A stretch of 64,000 bases of DNA from Azospira inquinata. GTDB taxonomy: Bacteria > Pseudomonadota > Gammaproteobacteria > Burkholderiales > Rhodocyclaceae. Location: assembly GCF_018905915.1 (NCBI RefSeq), contig NZ_CP064782.1, positions 2,728,001 to 2,792,000 on the forward strand, in the 5' to 3' direction. The notes below the pieces were generated by a model. It searched no databases, had not been told where the DNA came from, and worked only from the letters and a program-made list of their open reading frames with translations. Positions 25,225 to 40,200 of the stretch are shown piece by piece. The position numbers and the translations under genes are program-made. The stretch's first letter is position 1; each line of letters begins with the position of its first letter.

Positions 25225-28200
25225 ATGAGCAAAAAAAATCCTGGAACCTCTTCTCGAACCCCGAAAAAAAATGGCAAGGGGAAGGTGGCGCAGCATGCCC
25301 AGCCACAGGATGAAGTGCTCGGTAATCCTGGGGACCCTAAACAGCCCAATAAAGACGATCAAGCCAATGCGGTAGATAACAGCCAGCCGAACGGCACCAC
25401 TTCGTCCTCGGACGGGATGGGCGGTCAGGGGCTGGCGGGAGATTCCGTCAATCTGAATGATACGGAGGCCATGGCGTCTCCCGATGCCGCCGTCAGCTCC
25501 TATCTGAACGAGGGGGGCGACAACGGTACGCCAATTGCCGTTTTATCCAATGATGCAGCGGGGTATGCCGACCCTGACCTGATTTTGAACCAGGAAGCCC
25601 CGGCTTTCGGTTTCGTGGCTCCCTTGTCCCTCCTGGGTGGGGCTGCCGGAGCTGGCGCGGCCGCGGCCGCCGCTGCTTTGGCGTCAAACCAGGCACAACA
25701 AAACGGCAATGGACAGAATGGGGGCGGACAGAACGGTGGCAATGGGGGCGGGCAAGTTGCAACTCCGACCATCACCAGCCTGGAAGACAGCGTTGGGAGC
25801 GTCCAGGGTGCCGTTGCGCCTAATGGCGTGACGGACGACACCCACCCGATCCTGAACGGGACGGCTCCGGCCGGAACTACGATCCAGGTATACGACAACG
25901 GTAACCTGTTGGGCAGCACCACGGCGGACAGTACCGGTCACTGGGCCTACACCCCGACCACAAGCCTGGTGGACGGCCCCCACAGCTTCACGGTAACGGC
26001 GACCAACAGCGCGGGGACCGTAAGTCCCGCATCCAGCGCCTACGGGATTACGGTAGACACAGTGGCGCCGGCGGCGCCGGTGATCAGCAGCCTCAGTGAC
26101 GACGTGGGGAGCGTACAAGGCACAGTAGCCAATGGCGGCCAAAGCGACGACCCGACCCCGAGCCTGACGGGTACCGCCGAAGCCGGCAGCACCGTGCAAA
26201 TCTACGACGGTGCCGCCCTGCTAGGCAGCACCACGGCGGACAGTACGGGTCACTGGAGCTACACCCCGGCCACGGGCCTAACGGAAGGAGCCCACAGCTT
26301 CACGGCGGTGGCCACCGATCCCGCCGGGAACCGGAGCGGCGCCAGTAGCGCCTACGGCGTCACCCTGGACTACACGGCCCCGAGCGGCACCACGGGGGCC
26401 CTGGACCCGTCCTCGGATACCGGCACCCTGGGAGACAACCTGACGAGCGACACGACGCCGACCCTAACCGGGGCCGCGGAAGCGGGCGCCCAGGTCGAAG
26501 TTACGGTGAACGGTAAAACCTACAGCACCACGGCGGACAGCACAGGCCACTACAGCATCACGGTACCGAACAGCGATGCCCTGACGGACGGGAGCTACAC
26601 CCCGAGCATCAAGGTGACAGACGCTGCCGGAAATAGCAGCACCACCGCTGGCACCCCCTTCACCATCGATCACACGGCGCCGACGGCGCCGGTGATCACC
26701 ACGGTGACCGACAACGTGGGAGCCGTGACCGGTGCCCTGACGAACGGCGCCACCACGGACGATGCCACTCCCACGGTCCAAGGGACCGCCGAAGCAGGGA
26801 GCACGGTAGCCATCTACGACGGCGCCACCCTGCTGGGGAGCACCACCGCGGACAACAACGGTAACTGGACCTACACCCCGGCGACCCCGCTCCTGACGGG
26901 AAGCCATGGTCTGACGGCGGTCGCGGAAGACGCCGCGGGGAACCAGAGTGGGGTGAGCAACCGGTTCGACCTGACCCTGATCGGCAGCGGAGCGCCGGCC
27001 GCGCCGGCGATCCTGAACGTACTGGACGACGTAGGTCCGATCACGGGGAACGTGACCAAGGACAGCGGCGTGACCGATGACGCCCACCCGGAAATCAAAG
27101 GGACCGCGGAAGCGGGCGCCACGATCCAGGTGTACGACAACGGAACCCTGCTGGGGAGTACCACGGCGGACAGCACGGGCAACTGGAGCTACACCCCGAC
27201 AACCGCCCTGACGGACGGCCCCCACGGCATCACGGCCACGGCGACCAACGGAGCGGGGAACACCAGCCCGAGCACGGGCGTGTACGGCTTTAGCGTGGAT
27301 ACCACCGCCCCGAGCGGCACCACGGGGGCCCTGGACCCGTCCTCCGACACCGGGACCCCGGGAGACAACCTGACGAGCGACACCACGCCGACGGTAACGG
27401 GCGCGGCGGAAGCCGGTGCTAAGGTCGAAGTCACGGTGAACGGCAAGACCTACAGCACCACGGCGGACAGCACGGGCCACTACAGCGTGACCGTGCCGAG
27501 CAGCGATGCCCTGACGGACGGGAGCTACACCCCGAGCATCAAGGTAACGGACGCTGCCGGGAACAGCAGCACCACCGCCGGCACCCCCTTCACCATCGAT
27601 CACACGGCGCCAGCGGCCCCGGTGATCACCACGGTGACCGACAACGTAGGGGCCGTGACCGGCGCCCTGACGAACGGCGCCACCACGGACGACGCCACTC
27701 CCACGGTCCAAGGGACCGCCGAAGCAGGCAGCACGGTAGCCATCTACGACGGCGCCACCCTGCTGGGGAGCACCACCGCCGACAACAACGGTAACTGGAC
27801 CTATACCCCGGCGACCCCGCTCCTGACGGGAAGCCATGGGCTGACGGCGGTGGCGGAAGACGCCGCGGGCAACCAGAGTGGGGTGAGCAACCGGTTCGAC
27901 CTGACCCTGATCGGCAGCGGAGCGCCGGCAGCGCCGGCGATCCTGAACGTACTGGACGACGTGGGTCCGATCACGGGGAACGTGACCAAGGACAGCGGCG
28001 TTACGGATGACGCCCACCCGGAAATCAAAGGGACCGCGGAAGCGGGCGCCACGATCCAGGTATACGACAACGGAACCCTGCTGGGGAGTACCACGGCGGA
28101 CAGCACGGGCAACTGGAGCTACACCCCGACAACCGCCCTGACGGACGGCCCCCACGGCATCACGGCCACGGCGACCAACGGAGCGGGGAACACCAGCCCG

Positions 28201-31200
28201 AGCACGGGGGTTTATGGCTTTAGTGTAGACACCACGGCCCCCAACGCCCCGGTAATCAAGAGCGTGACGGACGACGTGGGGGCTGTGCAAGGCACCCTGC
28301 ACTCTGGTGCCACCACGGACGACGCCACCCCGACCCTCAACGGAACGGGAGAAGCGGGAGCCACGATCAAGCTCTACGACGGCAGCACCCTGCTGGGGAG
28401 CACCACGGTAGATAGCAACGGCAACTGGAGTTACACCCCCACGCAGCCTCTGACGGACGGCGCCCACAGTCTGAGCGCGACCCAGACGGACGTAGCCGGG
28501 AACACCAGCCCGAGCACGAATAACTTCCCCTTCACGGTGGACACCAGCAGCGTCAGCACCCCGACCATCATCACGGTGCAAGACAGCGAAGGGCCGATCC
28601 AAGGAGCCGTGCCCCAGAACGGAGTGACGGACGACGCCCACCCGACCCTGAACGGGACGGCGCCGGCGGGAACCAGGGTAAAGGTGTACGACAACGGCGT
28701 GGAGCTGGGGAGTGTGGTAGCAGATAGCCATGGCTACTGGGCCTACGTCCCGAGCGTGCTGACGGACGGTCCCCACAGCTTCACGGTAACGGCGACCAAC
28801 AGCGCGGGGACCGTAAGTCCCTCATCCAGCGCCTACGGGATTACGGTAGACACGGTAGCGCCGGCGGCCCCGGTGATCAGCAGCCTCAGCGACGACGTGG
28901 GCAGTGTGCAAGGCACAGTAGCCAACGGGGGCCAAAGCGACGACCCCACCCCGAGCTTAAGCGGCACGGCGGAAGCGGGGGCCACAGTCCAGGTGTACGA
29001 CAACGGCAGCCTGCTGGGCAGTACCGTCGCCACTAGCAGCGGCACCTGGAGCTACACCCCGGCCACAGGCCTAACGGAAGGGGCCCACAGCTTCACGGCG
29101 GTGGCCACGGACGTAGCGGGCAACCGGAGCGGAGCCAGTAGCGCCTACGGCGTCACCCTGGATTACACCGCCCCGAGCGGCACCACGGGTGCCCTGGACC
29201 CGTCCTCGGATACCGGCAAGCCGGGAGACAACCTGACGAGCGATACCACGCCGACGGTAACGGGCGCGGCGGAAGCGGGTGCTAAGGTCGAAGTCACGGT
29301 GAACGGCAAGACCTACAGCACCACGGCGGACAGCACGGGCCACTACCGCGTGACCGTGCCGAACAGCGACGCCCTAACGGACGGAAGCTACACCCCGAGC
29401 ATCAAGGTGACGGACGCTGCCGGGAACAGCAGCACCACCGCCGGTACCCCCTTCACCATCGACAGCACCGCTCCGACGGGGACCACGGGCGCCCTGGCAG
29501 CGGTGGCCGGTAACGACACGGGCACCCTGGGAGACAACCTAACGAGCGACACGACGCCGACCCTAACGGGCGCGGCGGAAGCGGGCGCGCAGGTCGAAGT
29601 CACGGTGAACGGCAAGACCTACAGCACCACGGCGGACAGCACGGGCCACTACAGCATCACGGTACCGAACAGCGACGCCCTGACGGACGGGAGCTACACG
29701 CCGAGCATCAAGGTGACGGATGCGGCCGGAAATAGCAGCACCACCGCCGGCACCCCCTTCACCATTGATCACACGGCGCCAGCGGTCCCGGTGATCACCA
29801 CGGTGACGGACGACGTGGGCGCCGTGCAAGGCACCCTGCACTCTGGTGCGACCACGGACGACGCCACCCCGACCCTCAACGGGACGGGAGAAGCGGGAGC
29901 CACGGTCAAGCTCTACGACGGCAGCACCCTGCTGGGGAGTACCACGGTAGACAGTAACGGTAACTGGACCTACACCCCCACCACCCCCCTGACGGACGGC
30001 GCCCACAGTCTGAGCGCGACCCAGACGGACGTAGCCGGGAACACCAGCCCGAGCACGAATAACTTCCCCTTCACGGTGGACACCAGCAGCGTCAGCACCC
30101 CGACCATCATCACGGTGCAAGACAGCGAAGGGCCGATCCAAGGAGCCGTGCCCCAGAATGGAGTGACGGACGACGCCCACCCGACCCTGAACGGGACGGC
30201 GCCGGCGGGAACCACAGTAAAGGTGTACGACAACGGCGTGGAGCTGGGGAGTGTGGTGGCGGATAGCCATGGCTACTGGGCCTACGTCCCGAGCGTGCTG
30301 GTGGACGGGACCCACAGCTTCACAGTGACGGCGACCAACAGCGCGGGGACCGTAAGTCCCGCATCCAGCGCCTACGGGATTACGGTAGACACAGTGGCGC
30401 CGGCGGCCCCGGTGATCAGCAGCCTCAGTGACGACGTGGGGAGCGTACAAGGCACAGTAGCCAACGGGGGCCAGAGCGACGACCCGACACCGAGCCTGAC
30501 GGGTACCGCCGAAGCCGGCAGTACCGTGCAAATCTACGACGGTGCCGCTCTGCTGGGTAGCACCACGGCGGACAGTACGGGTCACTGGAGCTACACCCCG
30601 GCCACGGGGCTGACGGAAGGAGCCCACAGCTTCACGGCGGTGGCCACCGATCCCGCCGGGAACCGGAGCGGCGCCAGTAGCGCCTACGGCGTCACCCTGG
30701 ACTACACGGCCCCGAGCGGCACCACGGGGGCCCTGGACCCGTCCTCGGATACCGGCACCCTGGGAGACAACCTGACGAGCGACACGACGCCGACCCTAAC
30801 CGGGGCCGCGGAAGCGGGCGCCCAGGTCGAAGTTACGGTGAACGGTAAAACCTACAGCACCACGGCGGACAGCACAGGCCACTACAGCATCACGGTACCG
30901 AACAGCGATGCCCTGACGGACGGGAGCTACACCCCGAGCATCAAGGTGACAGACGCTGCCGGAAATAGCAGCACCACCGCTGGCACCCCCTTCACCATCG
31001 ATCACACGGCGCCGACGGCCCCGGTGATCACCACGGTGACGGACAACGTAGGGGCCGTGACCGGCGCCCTGACGAACGGCGCCACCACGGACGATGCCAC
31101 TCCCACGGTCCAAGGGACCGCCGAAGCAGGGAGCACGGTAGCCATCTACGACGGCGCCACCCTGCTGGGGAGCACCACCGCCGACAACAACGGTAACTGG

Positions 31201-34200
31201 ACCTACACCCCGGCCACCCCGCTCCTGACGGGAAGCCATGGGCTGACGGCGGTGGCCGAAGACGGCGCGGGCAACCAGAGTGGGGTAAGCAACCGGTTCG
31301 ACCTGACCCTGATCGGCAGCGGAGCGCCGGCAGCGCCGGCGATCCTGAACGTACTGGACGACGTGGGTCCGATCACGGGGAACGTGACCAAGGACAGCGG
31401 CGTGACCGATGACGCCCACCCGGAAATCAAAGGGACCGCGGAAGCGGGGGCCACGATCCAGGTGTACGACAACGGCAGCCTGCTGGGCAGTACCACGGCG
31501 GACAGCACGGGCAACTGGAGCTACACCCCGACGACCGCCCTGACGGACGGCCCCCACGGCATCACGGCCACGGCGACCAACGGAGCGGGGAATACCAGCC
31601 CGAGCACGGGCGTGTACGGCTTTAGCGTAGATACCACGGCGCCGAGCGGTACCACGGGGGCCCTGGACCCGTCCTCGGATACCGGCACCCTGGGAGACAA
31701 CCTGACGAGCGACACGACGCCGACGGTAACGGGCGCGGCGGAAGCGGGCGCCCAGGTCGAAGTCACGGTGAACGGCAAGACCTACAGCACCACGGCAGAC
31801 AGCACGGGCCACTACAGCGTGACCGTGCCGAGCAGCGACGCTTTGACGGACGGGAGCTACACCCCGAGCATCAAGGTGACGGATGCGGCCGGGAACAGCA
31901 GCACGACCCAAGGCACCCCCTTCACCATTGATCACACGGCGCCGACGGCCCCGGTGATCACCACGGTGACCGACAACGTAGGGGCCGTGACCGGCGCCCT
32001 GACGAACGGCGCCACCACGGACGACGCCACTCCCACGGTCCAAGGGACCGCCGAAGCAGGCAGCACGGTAGCCATCTACGACGGCGCCACCCTGCTGGGG
32101 AGCACCACCGCCGACAACAACGGTAACTGGACCTATACCCCGGCGACCCCGCTCCTGACGGGAAGCCATGGGCTGACGGCGGTGGCGGAAGACGCCGCGG
32201 GCAACCAGAGTGGGGTGAGCAACCGGTTCGACCTGACCCTGATCGGCAGCGGAGCGCCGGCAGCGCCGGCGATCCTGAACGTACTGGACGACGTGGGTCC
32301 GATCACGGGGAACGTGACCAAGGACAGCGGCGTTACGGATGACGCCCACCCGGAAATCAAAGGGACCGCGGAAGCGGGCGCCACGATCCAGGTATACGAC
32401 AACGGAACCCTGCTGGGGAGTACCACGGCGGACAGCACGGGCAACTGGAGCTACACCCCGACAACCGCCCTGACGGACGGCCCCCACGGCATCACGGCCA
32501 CGGCGACCAACGGAGCGGGGAACACCAGCCCGAGCACGGGGGTTTATGGCTTTAGTGTAGACACCACGGCCCCCAACGCCCCGGTAATCAAGAGCGTGAC
32601 GGACGACGTGGGGGCTGTGCAAGGCACCCTGCACTCTGGTGCCACCACGGACGACGCCACCCCGACCCTCAACGGAACGGGAGAAGCGGGAGCCACGATC
32701 AAGCTCTACGACGGCAGCACCCTGCTGGGGAGTACCACGGTAGACAGTAACGGTAACTGGACCTACACCCCCACCACCCCCCTGACGGACGGCGCCCACA
32801 GTCTGAGCGCGACCCAGACGGACGTAGCCGGGAACACCAGCCCGAGCACGAATAACTTCCCCTTCACGGTGGACACCAGCAGCGTCAGCACCCCGACCAT
32901 CATCACGGTGCAAGACAGCGAAGGGCCGATCCAAGGAGCCGTGCCCCAGAATGGAGTGACGGACGACGCCCACCCGACCCTGAACGGGACGGCGCCGGCG
33001 GGAACCACAGTAAAGGTGTACGACAACGGCGTGGAGCTGGGGAGTGTGGTGGCGGATAGCCATGGCTACTGGGCCTACGTCCCGAGCGTGCTGGTGGACG
33101 GGACCCACAGCTTCACAGTGACGGCGACCAACAGCGCGGGGACCGTAAGTCCCGCATCCAGCGCCTACGGGATTACGGTAGACACAGTGGCGCCGGCGGC
33201 CCCGGTGATCAGCAGCCTCAGTGACGACGTGGGGAGCGTACAAGGCACAGTAGCCAACGGGGGCCAGAGCGACGACCCGACACCGAGCCTGACGGGTACC
33301 GCCGAAGCCGGCAGTACCGTGCAAATCTACGACGGTGCCGCTCTGCTGGGTAGCACCACGGCGGACAGTACGGGTCACTGGAGCTACACCCCGGCCACGG
33401 GGCTGACGGAAGGAGCCCACAGCTTCACGGCGGTGGCCACCGATCCCGCCGGGAACCGGAGCGGCGCCAGTAGCGCCTACGGCGTCACCCTGGACTACAC
33501 GGCCCCGAGCGGCACCACGGGGGCCCTGGACCCGTCCTCGGATACCGGCACCCTGGGAGACAACCTGACGAGCGACACGACGCCGACCCTAACCGGGGCC
33601 GCGGAAGCGGGCGCCCAGGTCGAAGTTACGGTGAACGGTAAAACCTACAGCACCACGGCGGACAGCACAGGCCACTACAGCATCACGGTACCGAACAGCG
33701 ATGCCCTGACGGACGGGAGCTACACCCCGAGCATCAAGGTGACAGACGCTGCCGGAAATAGCAGCACCACCGCTGGCACCCCCTTCACCATCGATCACAC
33801 GGCGCCGACGGCGCCGGTGATCACCACGGTGACCGACAACGTGGGAGCCGTGACCGGTGCCCTGACGAACGGCGCCACCACGGACGATGCCACTCCCACG
33901 GTCCAAGGGACCGCCGAAGCAGGGAGCACGGTAGCCATCTACGACGGCGCCACCCTGCTGGGGAGCACCACCGCGGACAACAACGGTAACTGGACCTACA
34001 CCCCGGCGACCCCGCTCCTGACGGGAAGCCATGGTCTGACGGCGGTCGCGGAAGACGCCGCGGGGAACCAGAGTGGGGTGAGCAACCGGTTCGACCTGAC
34101 CCTGATCGGCAGCGGAGCGCCGGCCGCGCCGGCGATCCTGAACGTACTGGACGACGTAGGTCCGATCACGGGGAACGTGACCAAAGACAGCGGCGTGACC

Positions 34201-37200
34201 GATGACGCCCACCCGGAAATCAAAGGGACCGCGGAAGCGGGCGCCACGATCCAGGTGTACGACAACGGAACCCTGCTGGGGAGTACCACGGCGGACAGCA
34301 CGGGCAACTGGAGCTACACCCCGACGACCGCCCTGACGGACGGCCCCCACGGCATCACGGCCACGGCCACCAACGGAGCGGGGAACACCAGCCCGAGCAC
34401 GGGGGTTTATGGCTTTAGTGTAGACACCACGGCCCCCAACGCCCCGGTAATCAAGAGCGTGACGGACGACGTGGGGGCTGTGCAAGGCACCCTGCACTCT
34501 GGTGCCACCACGGACGACGCCACCCCGACCCTCAACGGAACGGGAGAAGCGGGAGCCACGATCAAGCTCTACGACGGCAGCACCCTGCTGGGGAGCACCA
34601 CGGTAGATAGCAACGGCAACTGGAGTTACACCCCCACGCAGCCTCTGACGGACGGCGCCCACAGTCTGAGCGCGACCCAGACGGACGTAGCCGGGAACAC
34701 CAGCCCGAGCACGAATAACTTCCCCTTCACGGTGGACACCAGCAGCGTCAGCACCCCGACCATCATCACGGTGCAAGACAGCGAAGGGCCGATCCAAGGA
34801 GCCGTGCCCCAGAACGGAGTGACGGACGACGCCCACCCGACCCTGAACGGGACGGCGCCGGCGGGAACCAGGGTAAAGGTGTACGACAACGGCGTGGAGC
34901 TGGGGAGTGTGGTAGCAGATAGCCATGGCTACTGGGCCTACGTCCCGAGCGTGCTGACGGACGGTCCCCACAGCTTCACGGTAACGGCGACCAACAGCGC
35001 GGGGACCGTAAGTCCCTCATCCAGCGCCTACGGGATTACGGTAGACACGGTAGCGCCGGCGGCCCCGGTGATCAGCAGCCTCAGCGACGACGTGGGCAGT
35101 GTGCAAGGCACAGTAGCCAACGGGGGCCAAAGCGACGACCCCACCCCGAGCTTAAGCGGCACGGCGGAAGCGGGGGCCACAGTCCAGGTGTACGACAACG
35201 GCAGCCTGCTGGGCAGTACCGTCGCCACTAGCAGCGGCACCTGGAGCTACACCCCGGCCACAGGCCTAACGGAAGGGGCCCACAGCTTCACGGCGGTGGC
35301 CACGGACGTAGCGGGCAACCGGAGCGGAGCCAGTAGCGCCTACGGCGTCACCCTGGATTACACCGCCCCGAGCGGCACCACGGGTGCCCTGGACCCGTCC
35401 TCGGATACCGGCAAGCCGGGAGACAACCTGACGAGCGATACCACGCCGACGGTAACGGGCGCGGCGGAAGCGGGTGCTAAGGTCGAAGTCACGGTGAACG
35501 GCAAGACCTACAGCACCACGGCGGACAGCACGGGCCACTACCGCGTGACCGTGCCGAACAGCGACGCCCTAACGGACGGAAGCTACACCCCGAGCATCAA
35601 GGTGACGGACGCTGCCGGGAACAGCAGCACCACCGCCGGTACCCCCTTCACCATCGACAGCACCGCTCCGACGGGGACCACGGGCGCCCTGGCAGCGGTG
35701 GCCGGTAACGACACGGGCACCCTGGGAGACAACCTAACGAGCGACACGACGCCGACCCTAACGGGCGCGGCGGAAGCGGGCGCGCAGGTCGAAGTCACGG
35801 TGAACGGCAAGACCTACAGCACCACGGCGGACAGCACGGGCCACTACAGCATCACGGTACCGAACAGCGACGCCCTGACGGACGGGAGCTACACGCCGAG
35901 CATCAAGGTGACGGATGCGGCCGGAAATAGCAGCACCACCGCCGGCACCCCCTTCACCATTGATCACACGGCGCCAGCGGTCCCGGTGATCACCACGGTG
36001 ACGGACGACGTGGGCGCCGTGCAAGGCACCCTGCACTCTGGTGCGACCACGGACGACGCCACCCCGACCCTCAACGGGACGGGAGAAGCGGGAGCCACGG
36101 TCAAGCTCTACGACGGCAGCACCCTGCTGGGGAGTACCACGGTAGACAGTAACGGTAACTGGACCTACACCCCCACCACCCCCCTGACGGACGGCGCCCA
36201 CAGTCTGAGCGCGACCCAGACGGACGTAGCCGGGAACACCAGCCCGAGCACGAATAACTTCCCCTTCACGGTGGACACCAGCAGCGTCAGCACCCCGACC
36301 ATCATCACGGTGCAAGACAGCGAAGGGCCGATCCAAGGAGCCGTGCCCCAGAATGGAGTGACGGACGACGCCCACCCGACCCTGAACGGGACGGCGCCGG
36401 CGGGAACCACAGTAAAGGTGTACGACAACGGCGTGGAGCTGGGGAGTGTGGTGGCGGATAGCCATGGCTACTGGGCCTACGTCCCGAGCGTGCTGGTGGA
36501 CGGGACCCACAGCTTCACAGTGACGGCGACCAACAGCGCGGGGACCGTAAGTCCCGCATCCAGCGCCTACGGGATTACGGTAGACACAGTGGCGCCGGCG
36601 GCCCCGGTGATCAGCAGCCTCAGTGACGACGTGGGGAGCGTACAAGGCACAGTAGCCAACGGGGGCCAGAGCGACGACCCGACACCGAGCCTGACGGGTA
36701 CCGCCGAAGCCGGCAGTACCGTGCAAATCTACGACGGTGCCGCTCTGCTGGGTAGCACCACGGCGGACAGTACGGGTCACTGGAGCTACACCCCGGCCAC
36801 GGGGCTGACGGAAGGAGCCCACAGCTTCACGGCGGTGGCCACCGATCCCGCCGGGAACCGGAGCGGCGCCAGTAGCGCCTACGGCGTCACCCTGGACTAC
36901 ACGGCCCCGAGCGGCACCACGGGGGCCCTGGACCCGTCCTCGGATACCGGCACCCTGGGAGACAACCTGACGAGCGACACGACGCCGACCCTAACCGGGG
37001 CCGCGGAAGCGGGCGCCCAGGTCGAAGTTACGGTGAACGGTAAAACCTACAGCACCACGGCGGACAGCACAGGCCACTACAGCATCACGGTACCGAACAG
37101 CGATGCCCTGACGGACGGGAGCTACACCCCGAGCATCAAGGTGACAGACGCTGCCGGAAATAGCAGCACCACCGCTGGCACCCCCTTCACCATCGATCAC

Positions 37201-40200
37201 ACGGCGCCGACGGCGCCGGTGATCACCACGGTGACCGACAACGTGGGAGCCGTGACCGGTGCCCTGACGAACGGCGCCACCACGGACGATGCCACTCCCA
37301 CGGTCCAAGGGACCGCCGAAGCAGGGAGCACGGTAGCCATCTACGACGGCGCCACCCTGCTGGGGAGCACCACCGCGGACAACAACGGTAACTGGACCTA
37401 CACCCCGGCGACCCCGCTCCTGACGGGAAGCCATGGTCTGACGGCGGTCGCGGAAGACGCCGCGGGGAACCAGAGTGGGGTGAGCAACCGGTTCGACCTG
37501 ACCCTGATCGGCAGCGGAGCGCCGGCCGCGCCGGCGATCCTGAACGTACTGGACGACGTAGGTCCGATCACGGGGAACGTGACCAAAGACAGCGGCGTGA
37601 CCGATGACGCCCACCCGGAAATCAAAGGGACCGCGGAAGCGGGCGCCACGATCCAGGTGTACGACAACGGAACCCTGCTGGGGAGTACCACGGCGGACAG
37701 CACGGGCAACTGGAGCTACACCCCGACGACCGCCCTGACGGACGGCCCCCACGGCATCACGGCCACGGCCACCAACGGAGCGGGGAACACCAGCCCGAGC
37801 ACGGGGGTTTATGGCTTTAGTGTAGACACCACGGCCCCCAACGCCCCGGTAATCAAGAGCGTGACGGACGACGTGGGGGCTGTGCAAGGCACCCTGCACT
37901 CTGGTGCCACCACGGACGACGCCACCCCGACCCTCAACGGAACGGGAGAAGCGGGAGCCACGATCAAGCTCTACGACGGCAGCACCCTGCTGGGGAGCAC
38001 CACGGTAGATAGCAACGGCAACTGGAGTTACACCCCCACGCAGCCTCTGACGGACGGCGCCCACAGTCTGAGCGCGACCCAGACGGACGTAGCCGGGAAC
38101 ACCAGCCCGAGCACGAATAACTTCCCCTTCACGGTGGACACCAGCAGCGTCAGCACCCCGACCATCATCACGGTGCAAGACAGCGAAGGGCCGATCCAAG
38201 GAGCCGTGCCCCAGAACGGAGTGACGGACGACGCCCACCCGACCCTGAACGGGACGGCGCCGGCGGGAACCAGGGTAAAGGTGTACGACAACGGCGTGGA
38301 GCTGGGGAGTGTGGTAGCAGATAGCCATGGCTACTGGGCCTACGTCCCGAGCGTGCTGACGGACGGTCCCCACAGCTTCACGGTAACGGCGACCAACAGC
38401 GCGGGGACCGTAAGTCCCTCATCCAGCGCCTACGGGATTACGGTAGACACGGTAGCGCCGGCGGCCCCGGTGATCAGCAGCCTCAGCGACGACGTGGGCA
38501 GTGTGCAAGGCACAGTAGCCAACGGGGGCCAAAGCGACGACCCCACCCCGAGCTTAAGCGGCACGGCGGAAGCGGGGGCCACAGTCCAGGTGTACGACAA
38601 CGGCAGCCTGCTGGGCAGTACCGTCGCCACTAGCAGCGGCACCTGGAGCTACACCCCGGCCACAGGCCTAACGGAAGGGGCCCACAGCTTCACGGCGGTG
38701 GCCACGGACGTAGCGGGCAACCGGAGCGGAGCCAGTAGCGCCTACGGCGTCACCCTGGATTACACCGCCCCGAGCGGCACCACGGGTGCCCTGGACCCGT
38801 CCTCGGATACCGGCAAGCCGGGAGACAACCTGACGAGCGATACCACGCCGACGGTAACGGGCGCGGCGGAAGCGGGTGCTAAGGTCGAAGTCACGGTGAA
38901 CGGCAAGACCTACAGCACCACGGCAGACAGCACGGGCCACTACAGCGTGACCGTGCCGAACAGCGACGCCCTAACGGACGGAAGCTACACCCCGAGCATC
39001 AAGGTGACGGACGCTGCCGGGAACAGCAGCACCACCGCCGGTACCCCCTTCACCATTGATCACACGGCGCCTACTGCCCCGGCAATTACCACGGTCAGCG
39101 ACAATGTGGGCAGCGTACAAGGGACGGTAGCCAACGGCGGCCAGAGCGACGACCCGACACCGAGCCTGACGGGTACCGCCGAAGCCGGCAGCACCGTGCA
39201 AATCTACGACGGTGCTGCCCTGCTAGGCAGCACCACAGCGGACAGTACGGGCCACTGGAGTTACACCCCGGCCACGGGCCTAACGGAAGGAGCCCACAGC
39301 TTCACCGCGGTGGCCACCGATCCCGCCGGCAACCGGAGCGGAGCCAGCAGCGCCTACGGCGTCACCCTGGACTACACCGCCCCGAGCGGCACCACGGGTG
39401 CCCTGGACCCGTCCTCGGATACCGGCAAGCCGGGAGACAACCTGACGAGCGACACGACGCCGACCCTAACGGGCGCGGCGGAAGCGGGCGCCCAGGTCGA
39501 AGTCACGGTCAACGGTAAAACCTACAGCACCACGGCAGACAGCACGGGCCACTACAGCGTGACCGTGCCGAACAGCGACGCCCTAACGGACGGGAGCTAC
39601 ACGCCGAGCATCAAGGTGACGGATGCGGCCGGGAACAGCAGCACCACCGCCGGCACCGCCTTCACTATCGACAGCACGGCGCCAGCGGCGCCGGTGATCA
39701 CCACGGTGAAAGACGACGTCGGCGCTGTCCAAGGGACCCTGCACTCTGGTGCTATTACGGACGATGCCACCCCGACCCTCAACGGGACGGGAGAAGCGGG
39801 AGCCACGGTTAAGCTCTACGACGGCAGCACCCTGCTGGGGAGCACCACGGTAGACAGCAACGGCAACTGGACCTACACCCCCACTACCCATTTGGCGGAC
39901 GGTACCCACAGTATCAGCGCCACCCAGACGGATGGGGCGGGGAACACCAGCCCGAGCACGAATAACTTCCCCTTCACGGTGGACACCAGCGCGGTGGGCC
40001 TGCCGGCCATCACCAGCCTGCAGGACGATGTCGGCAGCGTCCAAGGAGCGGTAGCGACCAACGGGGTGACGGACGACACCCAGCCGACCTTAAGCGGGAC
40101 GGCCCCGAAGGGGACCACGATCCAGGTGTACGACAACGGCTACGCCCTGGGCACCACCACGGTGGACAGTACCGGCCATTGGACCTACACCCCGACCACC

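Noticed and set aside
26464..39201. Very long minus-strand open frames (up to 874 codons) opposite the adhesin gene
   Set aside because: They mirror the repeats of the plus-strand gene, have Arg/Gly/Val-rich nonsense composition and lack ribosome sites. They exist because the codon use of the adhesin leaves few stops on the other strand.
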